Shown: piece by piece, positions 16,121-24,097 of the stretch
Layout of the letters: each line of letters opens with the position of its first letter
Numbering within the stretch: position 1 is the stretch's first letter
Origin: SHVO01 sp050250575
GTDB taxonomy: Bacteria > Pseudomonadota > Alphaproteobacteria > Rhodospirillales > Rhodospirillaceae
Length of the DNA stretch: 64,000 nucleotides
Direction of reading: 5' to 3'
NCBI GenBank assembly: GCA_050250575.1
Contig: JBFWOJ010000015.1
Coordinates: forward strand, 21,247 to 85,246
Program-made: the position numbers and the translations under genes
Notes under the pieces: model-generated
What the model saw: the letters and a program-made list of their open reading frames with translations, nothing else
The model's database searches: none
What the model was told of the DNA's origin: nothing

Positions 16121-17654
16121 AGACGTTATCCTCACCGGCCATTTCCACGGCGAACGCAAGGTCGCTCGGGAGCTCCGAATGGATGCGATACAAGGCTTCG
16201 CCTTGTTTCACGGGATCCCCGACCTTCTTGAAAAGGTCGATTCCCGCTCCCTTCGACAACGGTGCGCCAGCAAGCCGCGCGATGCGCGCCAAGCGGAAGC
16301 AATCGATGCCCACTACTGTGCCGGTGCGTGCCGCGGTGATATCGCGCACGAGCGCCCCCAAAATGGGCACTTTAGGAGGCGGTCCTTGCGCGGCCATCAT
16401 GTCTTCCATCTTGCGCAAGGCCGCGCCGCTTTCGAGCAAAAAGCGCGCGCGCTGTTCGCCTTGCTCCCCTTTGAGAGCGGGGTCGAAATCGAGGATGGCG
16501 CCGGCGAGCTGAATAGCACGCTCTTTCAAGTCGCGCGGAGCGTCCGGTGCGTTGCGAAGTACGGCCATAACGTCGCGCGCTTCAAGGACCGGCCCGATGC
16601 CGCGGCCCACGGGTTGAGTGCCATCGGTCTGGAGAACCGTCAGATGCAGGCCGAGGTTGTGACCAACGTACTCGAAAAGTTTGCGCAACCGTGCGGCCTC
16701 GTGCTGCGTACGCACCTTGGCCGACGGTCCCACAGGAATATCGACGACAAGATGTGTGGAGCCCGCTGCAATCTTCTTCGAAAGGATGGATGCAACCATC
16801 TGTTCGGGTGTGTCGATGGCAAGCGGACGCTCGACTGCGATCATAAGATCGTCGGCCGGAGAAAGATTGACGTGGCCGCCCCACACGAGGCAGCCGCCAT
16901 GCGCCGCGACTATCTCGCGCATATGCGACATCGACACATCGACGTTGGCGATCACCTCCATCGTATCGGCCGTGCCCGCTGGCGAAGTGATCGCGCGTGA
17001 AGACGTTTTGGGGATCGGCAGGCCATGAGCGGCAACAATGGGCACGACGATCATTGAGGTTCGATTGCCCGGAATCCCGCCGATGCAATGTTTGTCGACG
17101 ACCATCGCATACCGCAACGGCGGCTGCGTCCAATCCAGACGGTTTCCCGCCGCGGCCATAGCGCGCGTAAGACTTAAGACTTCCTCGCTGGTAAGAAATG
17201 CGGCGCAAGCCACCAAGAAAGCCGTGAGTTCAGACTTACTATAACGATGAGCGACAATGTCCTTGATGATTTGCGACATCTCAGGATCGGACAACGCCTC
17301 GCCCATGATCTTCCGGCGGACGGCCTCCAAGCTTCGCGCCGGAGCTGCGGGTGCAAAAGTGACTTCAATGCCTTCAGGCGCTCCGAGATCGTCAAAAGCC
17401 GTGGGCGATAATCCGAGGCTGCCGCGCTCCAACAGGTCGCCGTTTTCGACGATGTTCAGTGTGGCCAGGATGCGCCGTCCGGCGCCATTGACCTCGATCT
17501 TATTGAATGAGGCAAACGTGGCGGGATGGTAACCCTCGCCGTGCGCGCTGAGAAAAGCGACGTTTTCGCCAAACGTGTGAACCCCAATGCGTTTGAGCTT
17601 CAAGGCGCCCGGGACGGGCGCAGAGCCCACTCGGGAGACAGCAGATTCATTCAT
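16107..17654 (-). CDS. Thymidine phosphorylase family protein (AMP-phosphorylase-like length)
   Basis: A 515-residue nucleoside phosphorylase. It is longer than classic thymidine phosphorylase (about 440 residues) and has an extra N-terminal domain of 80 or more residues, as in archaeal AMP phosphorylase. Motifs are VDKHCIGGIPGNRTSMIVVP, which covers the phosphate-binding signature, and GVHVNLSPADDLMIAV-like and VPILGALVRDITA elements. Members split a nucleoside or nucleotide with phosphate to give the base and a ribose (bis)phosphate. I start at the ATG at 17654, with AAGAAG before it. It is first in a three-gene overlapping operon with prs and an RNase, and FNR-type box 17724 lies 70 bases upstream. 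Whether it prefers thymidine or AMP cannot be told from sequence alone. Confidence 0.85.
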   Translation of the reverse strand: MNESAVSRVGSAPVPGALKLKRIGVHTFGENVAFLSAHGEGYHPATFASFNKIEVNGAGRRILATLNIVENGDLLERGSLGLSPTAFDDLGAPEGIEVTFAPAAPARSLEAVRRKIMGEALSDPEMSQIIKDIVAHRYSKSELTAFLVACAAFLTSEEVLSLTRAMAAAGNRLDWTQPPLRYAMVVDKHCIGGIPGNRTSMIVVPIVAAHGLPIPKTSSRAITSPAGTADTMEVIANVDVSMSHMREIVAAHGGCLVWGGHVNLSPADDLMIAVERPLAIDTPEQMVASILSKKIAAGSTHLVVDIPVGPSAKVRTQHEAARLRKLFEYVGHNLGLHLTVLQTDGTQPVGRGIGPVLEARDVMAVLRNAPDAPRDLKERAIQLAGAILDFDPALKGEQGEQRARFLLESGAALRKMEDMMAAQGPPPKVPILGALVRDITAARTGTVVGIDCFRLARIARLAGAPLSKGAGIDLFKKVGDPVKQGEALYRIHSELPSDLAFAVEMAGEDNVYAIG

Positions 17655-17723
17655 GATACTTCTTTGCAAAGCCGCGAATTTCAAGCAGTTGGCTCAAACT
17701 GACCTTTCCTTAGCTGGTGAGCA

Positions 17724-17737
17724 TTGACGGGAATCAA
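17724..17737. promoter_or_regulatory. FNR/FixK-type operator between phosphorylase and cytochrome c
   Basis: TTGACGGGAATCAA is a 14-mer with one mismatch to TTGAT-N4-ATCAA, flanked by A and T to make ATTGAC...ATCAAT. It lies 70 bases from the phosphorylase start (17654, minus) and 58 from the cytochrome c start (17795, plus). The spacing to both genes suits activation of divergent promoters. Confidence 0.55.
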
Positions 17738-17794
17738 TGGCGATGCCGTTATGCCGCGGCACATTGCGACTGAAGTTCGTTCACAGGATTGATC

Positions 17795-18136
17795 ATGTTT
17801 ATGTTCCGGGTATTCGTGCTTGCAGCTATTGCTCTTTCATTCGCGCCGGCAACCGCAGGCGGCCGACAGCACGACGACGCGCAGGAGCGCGGCCGCGCGA
17901 TAGCGCAAACCAATTGTGCGCGGTGTCATGGCATCAGTGCGCGGGACGTCACAAGTCCGCTGCCGGCAGCGCCACCGTTCCGGCGTTTCCGCGAGCGCTA
18001 TCCGATCGAGCATTTGGCCGAGGCGTTCGCGGAAGGCATCGTCGTCGGGCACGCCGAGATGCCCGCGTTCGAATTCGATCCGTCCGAGATAGAGGCGCTG
18101 CTCGCCTATTTGAATTCGATCCAGCCCCGGCGCTAA
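17795..18136 (+). CDS. Small secreted cytochrome c
   Basis: A 113-residue protein. Residues 1-22 (MFMFRVFVLAAIALSFAPAT and on) are a signal peptide. The haem motif CARCH has Cys 41, Cys 44 and His 45, and the later HAEMPAFEF holds a likely Met ligand. It is a periplasmic monohaem electron carrier with the short, class I layout. AGGA six bases before the ATG at 17795 decides the start over a TTG two codons earlier. It is divergent from the phosphorylase operon across an FNR-type box and is followed by the SulP gene 43 bases on. It resembles the cytochrome at 11931 in size and layout. Confidence 0.88.
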   Translation: MFMFRVFVLAAIALSFAPATAGGRQHDDAQERGRAIAQTNCARCHGISARDVTSPLPAAPPFRRFRERYPIEHLAEAFAEGIVVGHAEMPAFEFDPSEIEALLAYLNSIQPRR

Positions 18137-18179
18137 ATTGCTTTCGCGCAACGCCTTCAGCGCAGTAACCTGACGGCCC

Positions 18180-19463
18180 ATGCCGGACGGAACAGCCACA
18201 GCTCAACGATATCTGCCTAAGCTGGTGACGACGTTCCGCGAGGGCTATTCCTGGCTGTCCCTGCGCGCCGACGCGGCGGCGGGATTGACGGTCGCGGTCG
18301 TGGCGTTGCCCTTGTCCATGGCCATCGCCGTCGCGTCCGGGGTGACGCCCGAACGGGGGCTTTATGCCGCGATCGCCGGCGGCGCCGTGGTCTCGCTGCT
18401 CGGCGGCAGCCGCTTCCAAATCGGAGGACCCGCCGGCGCTTTCATCGTCCTCGTCGCGGGAACGGTGCAGCAGCTGGGTTTGGAGGTCCTTCTGCTCGCG
18501 GTCCTGCTCTCCGGCGCTATGCTATGCATCATCGGATGGCTGCGGATCGGCACTTTGATCCGTTATGTACCGCACGCCGTGACGGTGGGATTCACTTCAG
18601 GCATCGCACTAACCATTTTCGCCAGCCAGCTGAAGGACCTGGGCGGGTTCACCTTAACTGCCGAACCCGCGCACATGGTGCCCAAGCTCCAGTCGCTGTG
18701 GATCGCGCGCGAGAGCTTCGCGCCGGCCGCACTTGTCATCGGCATCTGCACGGCGGCTATTATTCTCGTCATGCGGCGCTTGCGGCCGAACTGGCCGGGA
18801 ATGCTGTTGGCAATCGCGGCGGCTTCGCTTGCCGCCTGGGCGTTCGGCCTGCCGGCCGAGCTGATCGGCGAGCGGTTTGGCGACCTTCCGAACGCTTTGC
18901 CGCGACCGCGCCTTCCCGAGCTCTCTTGGGCCAACACGCGCGCAGCGCTGGAGCCAGCCCTTGCATTTACCGTCCTCGGCGGCATTGAAAGCCTTTTGTC
19001 AGCGAAGGTCGCCGATTCGATGAGCGGACGCAAACATCGCTCGAACATGGAACTGGTAGCGCAAGGAGCAGCGAATATCGCCTCGGCGCTTTTTGGCGGC
19101 ATCTGCGTCACCGGGACAATCGCGCGCACCGCGACGAACATCCGTGCGGGCGCGAGGTCGCCCGTCTCGGGCCTGCTCCACGCGTTGTATCTACTCGTTT
19201 TTCTGTTGATTGCGGCGCCGCTCGCGGCGTTCGTCCCCCTCAGTGCTCTGGCCGGCGTACTGATCGTTGTTTGTCTGAACATGGCCGACAGCCACGAGTT
19301 CATCGCGTTGCTGAGAAATTGGCGCACAGGATTCGTGCTGCTAGCGACGTTTATTCCGACCATCCTTGTGGATCTTATGGCAGGAATCGCGGCCGGATGC
19401 GGTACGGCGATTGTCCTGGCTCTGTTCGGTCGCGGGGTGAAGACCGAGGACTCCTCGGCGTAG
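18180..19463 (+). CDS. SulP-family inorganic anion transporter without STAS domain
   Basis: A 427-residue polytopic membrane protein. Motifs are DAAAGLTVAVVALPLSMAIA (SulP signature), GGSRFQIGGPAGAF, GFTSGIALTIFASQL and FGGICVTGTIARTATNIRAG, with about ten to twelve membrane segments. It carries sulfate or other small anions such as bicarbonate. The usual C-terminal STAS domain, which regulates most SulP proteins of around 550 residues, is absent: the protein ends right after the last membrane segment with ALFGRGVKTEDSSA. Whether this is natural or a truncation is unclear, but the stop is clean and a terminator follows at 19642. It may share a transcript with the upstream cytochrome c gene. 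Confidence 0.88.
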   Translation: MPDGTATAQRYLPKLVTTFREGYSWLSLRADAAAGLTVAVVALPLSMAIAVASGVTPERGLYAAIAGGAVVSLLGGSRFQIGGPAGAFIVLVAGTVQQLGLEVLLLAVLLSGAMLCIIGWLRIGTLIRYVPHAVTVGFTSGIALTIFASQLKDLGGFTLTAEPAHMVPKLQSLWIARESFAPAALVIGICTAAIILVMRRLRPNWPGMLLAIAAASLAAWAFGLPAELIGERFGDLPNALPRPRLPELSWANTRAALEPALAFTVLGGIESLLSAKVADSMSGRKHRSNMELVAQGAANIASALFGGICVTGTIARTATNIRAGARSPVSGLLHALYLLVFLLIAAPLAAFVPLSALAGVLIVVCLNMADSHEFIALLRNWRTGFVLLATFIPTILVDLMAGIAAGCGTAIVLALFGRGVKTEDSSA

Positions 19464-19641
19464 GCTCTGCCAGCCTTCGCGCGAGCTCGCAGTTGCGGCG
19501 CCGCCGAATTTCCCGGGTCGAACTCGTGCAATGTCCCGGAACGTTTGCCGCTGTCCGCCGTTGTGTCTTTCGTTCCAAGCCCACACGCTAAGAACATCTG
19601 TCGGCGCCCAGCCCCCCAGCCAATTCGCCGGCAGCAATCCA

Positions 19642-19671
19642 CCCTCCGCCGTCCCCCCGGCGGAGGGTTTT
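19642..19671 (+). terminator. Rho-independent terminator after sulP
   Basis: A ten-base GC-rich stem (19642-19651 with 19658-19667) with a six-base loop is followed by TTTTG. It lies about 180 bases after the SulP stop and before the DUF6894 gene. No other gene is seen between them. Confidence 0.8.
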
Positions 19672-19745
19672 GCCTTTCCGGCGCGTGAAAAATAGGCGCC
19701 GCGCCCAGGACCCTTCAGCACGGCCTTACGTTGCCTAGGTTAGGG

Positions 19746-20024
19746 ATGCCGAGGTTTTACTTTCATATCTACAACGGCTTCGGGCGTGCACCCGATGACG
19801 AAGGCCGCGAGTGCGACGACACTGAAGAAGCGCGCGCGATCGCCGTCGAAGGCGTACGCTCGCTCCTCAGTGCCGAAGTGCTCGAAGGCCGGTTGGACTT
19901 GAGAGGAAGAATCGAAGTCACTGGCGACGATTCACGCGTTGTGATCGTGGTTCCATTCAAAGACGCGCTCACGGTGCTGAGTGGACCGCTTCCCGAAACG
20001 TCACCGCGAGAGGGGAGTCAATGA
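19746..20024 (+). CDS. DUF6894 family small protein
   Basis: A 92-residue protein beginning MPRFYFHIYNG, followed by DDEGRECDDTEEARAIAVEG, the layout of DUF6894 proteins common in Rhizobiales and relatives. The function is unknown. I start at the ATG at 19746, which gives the family N-terminus; a TTG five codons earlier is less likely. Its TGA overlaps the ATG of the Crp/Fnr gene (ATGA), so translation of the two is coupled. Confidence 0.8.
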   Translation: MPRFYFHIYNGFGRAPDDEGRECDDTEEARAIAVEGVRSLLSAEVLEGRLDLRGRIEVTGDDSRVVIVVPFKDALTVLSGPLPETSPREGSQ

Positions 20025-20944
20025 AAACCGTAGGCGATACGCTGGCGTTTCATCTGAGTCTCATCGGCGAACTGTCGGACGCTGACTGCACGATCCTCAG
20101 CGACGCGCCCGCCACTGTTCGTACGGTCAGGCGCGGCACCGACGTTCTAAGCGAAGGAGAAATCCCCCATGACGCGGTGATCGTTTTGAGCGGTCTGCTT
20201 CAACGCTACACCGCGCGCAAGGACGGAACGCGCCAGGTTCATTCGTTTTACGTGCCGACCGATGCACCATCGCTCGAGACCTTATACATGGATTACATGG
20301 ACAATAGCCTGTGCGCAGCGGTCGACAGCACGGTCGGCCTCATCCCGCATGCCCACCTGTACGAGCTGATCGACAAGCGCCCGGGGATCCGCAAGCTGCT
20401 GTGGCGCCAGACCCTAGTACAGGCCGCCGTTTTTCGTGAATGGTTGATGCGCAACAGCAGGCTGCCGGCGCACGCGTGCGTCGCGCACTTGTTCTGCGAG
20501 ATTTTTGTGCGGAGTCAGGCCGCGCGGCTGACCACAGATCACACCTTTCCTTTCCCCATCACCCAGGAGCAGCTGTCCGAGGCGGTGGGATTGAGTCCCG
20601 TGCACACCAATCGAACAATCATGTTGCTGCGCGATGCCAACGCTATCGAATGGCAGGGCGGCAGAGTCTCAGTGAAAGATTGGGACAAGTTGTCGGCGAT
20701 CGCCGAGTTCGACGCCTATTATTTGCATCTCCGCAGTCTTCCCGCTCACGCCGTCGCCCGGGGCCGCGGCCGGCACCCCGAAGATGAGCGCGGAGATATG
20801 CGGCCGCCCGCGCGGGTCTGGCACAGAGCCACCTTCTGCGGAGCGATTGAGCAGGTTTTTGTTTGTCACCTTCGCTCCCAGGTTTCAAGTTTCACGCGGA
20901 CTGAACCGAGGCACGGTGGTCAGGCGTCACTGAAAGTGGGTTAA
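20021..20944 (+). CDS. Crp/Fnr-family transcription regulator with long C-terminal tail
   Basis: A 307-residue regulator. An N-terminal cyclic-nucleotide-binding-like domain (about 10-130, VLSEGEIPHDAVIVLSGLLQ and on) is followed by a helix-turn-helix near 185-210 (ITQEQLSEAVGLSPVHTNRT). It has no N-terminal cluster of cysteines, so it is not an oxygen-sensing FNR, and its recognition helix (PVHTNRT) lacks the E-x-x-S-R pattern that reads TTGAT half-sites. Homologues usually end around FDAYYLHLR; here about 65 more residues follow, rich in Arg, Pro and His, as if the normal stop was lost. It is coupled to the DUF6894 gene and its targets are unknown. Confidence 0.82.
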   Translation: MKTVGDTLAFHLSLIGELSDADCTILSDAPATVRTVRRGTDVLSEGEIPHDAVIVLSGLLQRYTARKDGTRQVHSFYVPTDAPSLETLYMDYMDNSLCAAVDSTVGLIPHAHLYELIDKRPGIRKLLWRQTLVQAAVFREWLMRNSRLPAHACVAHLFCEIFVRSQAARLTTDHTFPFPITQEQLSEAVGLSPVHTNRTIMLLRDANAIEWQGGRVSVKDWDKLSAIAEFDAYYLHLRSLPAHAVARGRGRHPEDERGDMRPPARVWHRATFCGAIEQVFVCHLRSQVSSFTRTEPRHGGQASLKVG

Positions 20945-21217
20945 TTCGCCGTCACGCCTTGTATGGCGGCGGAACGGGGGAAAACGTCTCGCTGATCATA
21001 ATGGCATTCGCAGTGACGGTTGGGGGGCCCCGGCTCGCCGCGTTAGAGCCGGGACCTACGACACCGCCCGGTCTTATCCCCCACCGCCCTGTCCTATCGA
21101 AGGGCTTTCATCCGGCGCGACAGCGGCGTTTGCGGACAGCGCGCCAAGCAAGAAAATTGCTCGGAACAATTGATCTCGGCCGTTCGTTTAAGTCGGCGTT
21201 TTGCCGCCAGATCCACA

Positions 21218-21424
21218 ATGAAGACGCCCACCGAGTGCCTTAAAATTGCCGCGCGCTGCAGAAGCCTTGCGGCGAAAAGCACATCCTCGAAGCAGCGACA
21301 TGACTTGCTGAATATCGCTGAATCCTGGGAGGCCCTGGCGCGCCAGGACGGGCGCAGCGTTGAAACGGCCCCTGTCGCCCCGCCCGAATTGGGCTCACAG
21401 ACGGGGCAAAATGACCAAACCTAA
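21218..21424 (+). CDS. Small helical-hairpin protein, family member 1
   Basis: A 68-residue protein beginning MKTPTECLKIAARCRSLA with LLNIAESWEALARQDG after a short loop, so two helices with a conserved pattern of small residues. The same pattern (CLxxAxxxR, then LLxIAExW-x-x-LA) recurs in the genes at 21411, 21621 and 25043 and at the end of the MFS protein at 25219. I know of no tested function. It overlaps the next gene by 14 bases. The predicted fold has no signal or membrane segment. Confidence 0.65.
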   Translation: MKTPTECLKIAARCRSLAAKSTSSKQRHDLLNIAESWEALARQDGRSVETAPVAPPELGSQTGQNDQT

Positions 21425-21599
21425 CGTCACCTCGCCGGTTGCCGAGCGCGTAAAATATTATCTCGACCGCGCCGAAGAGGCGCGTGCGCTCGCGGCGATG
21501 ATGAAAGACGACACCGCGCGGCGCTCGTTGATCCAGCAGTCGGAAACCTGGAAGAGCATGGCGGAAGGCGCGGGCAAACGTGACGACAAAAACAGGTAG
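21411..21599 (+). CDS. Small helical-hairpin protein, family member 2
   Basis: A 62-residue protein (MTKPNVTSPVAERVKYYLDR and on) with EEARALAAM, then LIQQSETWKSMAEG. It matches the two-helix pattern of its neighbour at 21218, but the Cys is replaced. The ATG at 21411 overlaps the end of gene 21218 by 14 bases, so the two are coupled. The function is unknown. Its small size makes the call less sure, but the pattern match supports a real gene. Confidence 0.6.
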   Translation: MTKPNVTSPVAERVKYYLDRAEEARALAAMMKDDTARRSLIQQSETWKSMAEGAGKRDDKNR

Positions 21600-21620
21600 T
21601 CGAGACCTGTGGCGGAGCCC

Positions 21621-21839
21621 TCAGTGTTCGCGTTCGGAGGCGCGCTGGCCCGTCTCTCGGGCCTTCACCTCAGCATCGAACTTTTCGCGCGCCGCCGTCT
21701 GTTCGGTGGTGGGCGTTATAGATCGCAGATAGCCTTCAGCGATCTCCAACCATGAGCGCCGTTCGGCGTCCGTGCCTGCGACGTCCGCCTTTCGTAGGCA
21801 CTCCTTGACCTTCGCGTTGATATCGTCAGAGCGCGACAT
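21621..21839 (-). CDS. Small helical-hairpin protein, family member 3
   Basis: A 72-residue protein on the opposite strand, converging on gene 21411. It has ECLRKADVAGTDAERRSWLE followed by IAEGYLRSI, the same helical-hairpin pattern as genes 21218 and 21411, then a charged tail of about 30 residues ending SEREH. The function is unknown. Three members within 620 bases suggests local duplication and divergence. Confidence 0.6.
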   Translation of the reverse strand: MSRSDDINAKVKECLRKADVAGTDAERRSWLEIAEGYLRSITPTTEQTAAREKFDAEVKARETGQRASEREH

Positions 21840-22260
21840 ACCACCGCCTCTCCATAAGGAAGCGTTATTTTAGGCCCCTGCCTACCGGGGGCCAATGCCT
21901 TTTCGCGCGGTGAGCCGATCGGCTCGTTGAGATTCCGTTTGCTTCAAGGGGTTAAGCAACGACGCCAATGGAATACCCACGCCAAGCGACGAGCGTATTT
22001 GCGCCCAATCGCCGCTCAGCCGCGGCCGGTCATCGTGCCGGATTGCACCTCCTGTTCCGGCTCCAAACCGACGTCGGCGGCGACCAACGCTTTGACGTGA
22101 GCGATGACGCTCAGGGCGCATGCTCACGCGCCCGTGACAGTCGCGCCGCGTGTGCGCCGCGCGAATTCGCTTCATCATCAAATTACCCCGAAGGCGTCAT
22201 CAACCGCCCGCAAAGGCAAAGCAAGCTTCCAAGCCTAACGTTCCGTATGGAGGCGGGCTT
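21840..22260. other. Intergenic region with no convincing gene
   Basis: This 421-base stretch separates the convergent small-protein cluster from the secreted Ca-binding-like protein. It has several short open frames on both strands, but none with a plausible protein or start. A GGAGG site just before 22261 belongs to the next gene. I see no terminator, tRNA or repeat. Confidence 0.5.
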
Positions 22261-22668
22261 ATGAAAACACTCAAGACACTGACTGCGGCTCTGGCGTTGA
22301 CGATGGGCGCGAGCTTCGCGACGGCGGCATCCGCCGAGGCGTTCTCGCACAGCGCATCGATTACTGCAACGAAGGCGCAGTACCGCGACCGCGGTTACGA
22401 CCGCGGCTATCACTACGACGATCGCGGCTATAACCGACAGAGCGACTACGACCGCGACGGCGTTCCTAACCGTATCGATCGCGACCGCGACAACGACGGC
22501 ATCCGCAACGGCCGTGATCCCAACGATTTCAGCGGCGGGTATGGCCGCAGCCGCGGCGGATACTACGGCGGCGGTTATGGCCGTTACTTTCCCACGCGCT
22601 GGGATTGGGACGGCGACCGCGTCCCGAACCGCTGGGATCGTTTCCCGCGTAACCCGCGCCGCTCGTAA
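22261..22668 (+). CDS. Secreted Tyr/Arg/Asp-rich protein with Ca-binding-like repeats
   Basis: A 135-residue protein. The signal peptide MKTLKTLTAALALTMGASFA runs to about residue 26, with AEAF as the mature N-terminus. The body has Tyr/Arg/Gly-rich repeats (RGYDRGYHYDDRGY) and then Asp-rich units (DRDGVPNRIDRDRDNDGIRN, later DWDGDRVPNRWDRF) that recall thrombospondin type 3 or EF-hand-like calcium sites. A Gly/Tyr-rich stretch (YYGGGYGRYF) follows. The location is outside the cytoplasm and the function is unknown. GGAGG lies eight bases before the ATG. A strong terminator follows at 22688. Confidence 0.78.
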   Translation: MKTLKTLTAALALTMGASFATAASAEAFSHSASITATKAQYRDRGYDRGYHYDDRGYNRQSDYDRDGVPNRIDRDRDNDGIRNGRDPNDFSGGYGRSRGGYYGGGYGRYFPTRWDWDGDRVPNRWDRFPRNPRRS

Positions 22669-22687
22669 CAAGAATCTAGCTCCGCAG

Positions 22688-22722
22688 AACCCGTGGAGGC
22701 TTCGCTTCCACGGGTTTTTTCC
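22688..22722 (+). terminator. Rho-independent terminator after the secreted protein gene
   Basis: The stem AACCCGTGGA with TCCACGGGTT, extended by three more pairs, closes a three-base loop (22701-22703). A T run follows. It ends the 22261 transcript about 20 bases after its stop. Confidence 0.88.
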
Positions 22723-22828
22723 TACCCGGGAATCCCTACTGTGAATCCCGCGAGGGAACATTGATGCTGGGGCGACCGTTGCGTGTGCGCTCCCGCGTCG
22801 GCGGGGCTCAACGGACGAAAGCATTGCG

Positions 22829-24097
22829 ATGACCCCGCCCGTCATGAACCCACCCGGGCCTGAAGCTCTGGACATGGATCTCGTCGCCCCGGATTTCCTC
22901 AAGCCACAAAGCGTGGGACCGGCGGGCGAATATACGTTCGGCATCGAGGAAGAGTATTTCATCGTCTGCCGGAAGACAGGCCAGCTGGATGACCGTTCAC
23001 AAGGAACGCTGCTGAGCGAGGCGAAGGAAACTCTCGGCGCATCCGTGAACAGCGAGATGCTGCAGTCTCAGATCGAAATCGCCTCTTCCGTCCTGTCCGA
23101 TATGCCCACGGCAAGAGAGGAGCTGACCCGCGCTCGCCGCATGCTGGCCAACATTGCCGCCCGCCACGGGCTCGGCATTGCTGCCGCCGGTACACACCCG
23201 CTCGCGGTGTGGAAGGAACAGCGCGTGACCGAGCGCGACCGCTATGTGAAAATGCAGAACGAACTGCAGATCGTCGGGCGACGAAATGTGTTGTGCGGCA
23301 TGCACGTCCATGTCGCTCCTCCGCTGGGAACGAGCCGCATCGACATCATCAACCGTGTGCTGCCGTACCTGCCGATCCTGTTGGCGCTTAGCACCTCTTC
23401 CCCGTTTTGGCAGGCGCAGCGCACAGGGATGAAGGGTTATCGGCTAGCTGCGTACGACGAGCTGCCGCGCACCGGCCTGCCGCCGATCCTCCGCAACGAC
23501 GGCGAATACAAGATCTTCGTCAACGCCCTCGTTTCCTCCGGCGCAATTCCGGACGCGAGCCACATCTGGTGGGCGATGCGCCCGTCTTCGCGCTATCCGA
23601 CCATCGAACTTCGCGTGACCGATAGCTGCACCTACGTCGAGGATTCGCTGTGCCTGGCGGCGATGTTCCGTTGCCTCGTGCGGTGCGCGGTGCGCACTCC
23701 GGAGCTCAACGCCCAGGTCGATTCCGTAACCCGCCATGTTGTCGAGGAAAACCGCTGGCGGGCGCAGCGTTTCGGCGTCGCCGGCTCGCTCATCGATATC
23801 GACAATTCCCGTCTGGTCCCTGTGGCCGAAGCGGTGGAACAGCTGCTCGCCCTGATCCGCACCGATGCGGTCGCTCTCGACTGCCTGCCGGAGGTTGAAC
23901 ATGCGCGCCGCATCGTCGCACGTGGCACCAGCGCCGATGAGCAGCTTTCGCTTTACGAAAAACGGCGGGCTCAGGGGAAAACCCGTCCGCAGGCGCTTCG
24001 GGCCGTGGTCGACTGGCTGATGAAGACGACGGCGGAAACCGGTGCCGATGAGGTGCCGCTCAAGACGCGCGCCGCCGGGCGGCGGAAGCGGCGCTAA
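22829..24097 (+). CDS. Carboxylate-amine ligase (YbdK-like, glutamate-cysteine ligase type 2)
   Basis: A 422-residue protein with FGIEEEYFIVCRKTGQL, a YbdK/GCS2-type signature (conserved acidic residues at EEEY), then LQSQIEIASSV, GTHPLAVWKEQ, RRNVLCGMHVHVA, SSPFWQAQ and RPSSRYPTIELRVTDS. Enzymes of this group make gamma-glutamyl bonds, weakly for glutathione; the true substrate is not known. The C-terminus is basic (RAAGRRKRR). It converges on the amidotransferase gene and overlaps it by 38 bases at the ends. The pair resembles gamma-glutamyl synthesis and hydrolysis, so they may act on related compounds. Confidence 0.88.
   Translation: MTPPVMNPPGPEALDMDLVAPDFLKPQSVGPAGEYTFGIEEEYFIVCRKTGQLDDRSQGTLLSEAKETLGASVNSEMLQSQIEIASSVLSDMPTAREELTRARRMLANIAARHGLGIAAAGTHPLAVWKEQRVTERDRYVKMQNELQIVGRRNVLCGMHVHVAPPLGTSRIDIINRVLPYLPILLALSTSSPFWQAQRTGMKGYRLAAYDELPRTGLPPILRNDGEYKIFVNALVSSGAIPDASHIWWAMRPSSRYPTIELRVTDSCTYVEDSLCLAAMFRCLVRCAVRTPELNAQVDSVTRHVVEENRWRAQRFGVAGSLIDIDNSRLVPVAEAVEQLLALIRTDAVALDCLPEVEHARRIVARGTSADEQLSLYEKRRAQGKTRPQALRAVVDWLMKTTAETGADEVPLKTRAAGRRKRR

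Noticed and set aside
19970..20944. The Crp/Fnr protein as the regulator of the FNR-type boxes
   Set aside because: It has no Fe-S cysteines and its recognition helix lacks the E-x-x-S-R pattern that reads TTGAT, so I do not link the two.
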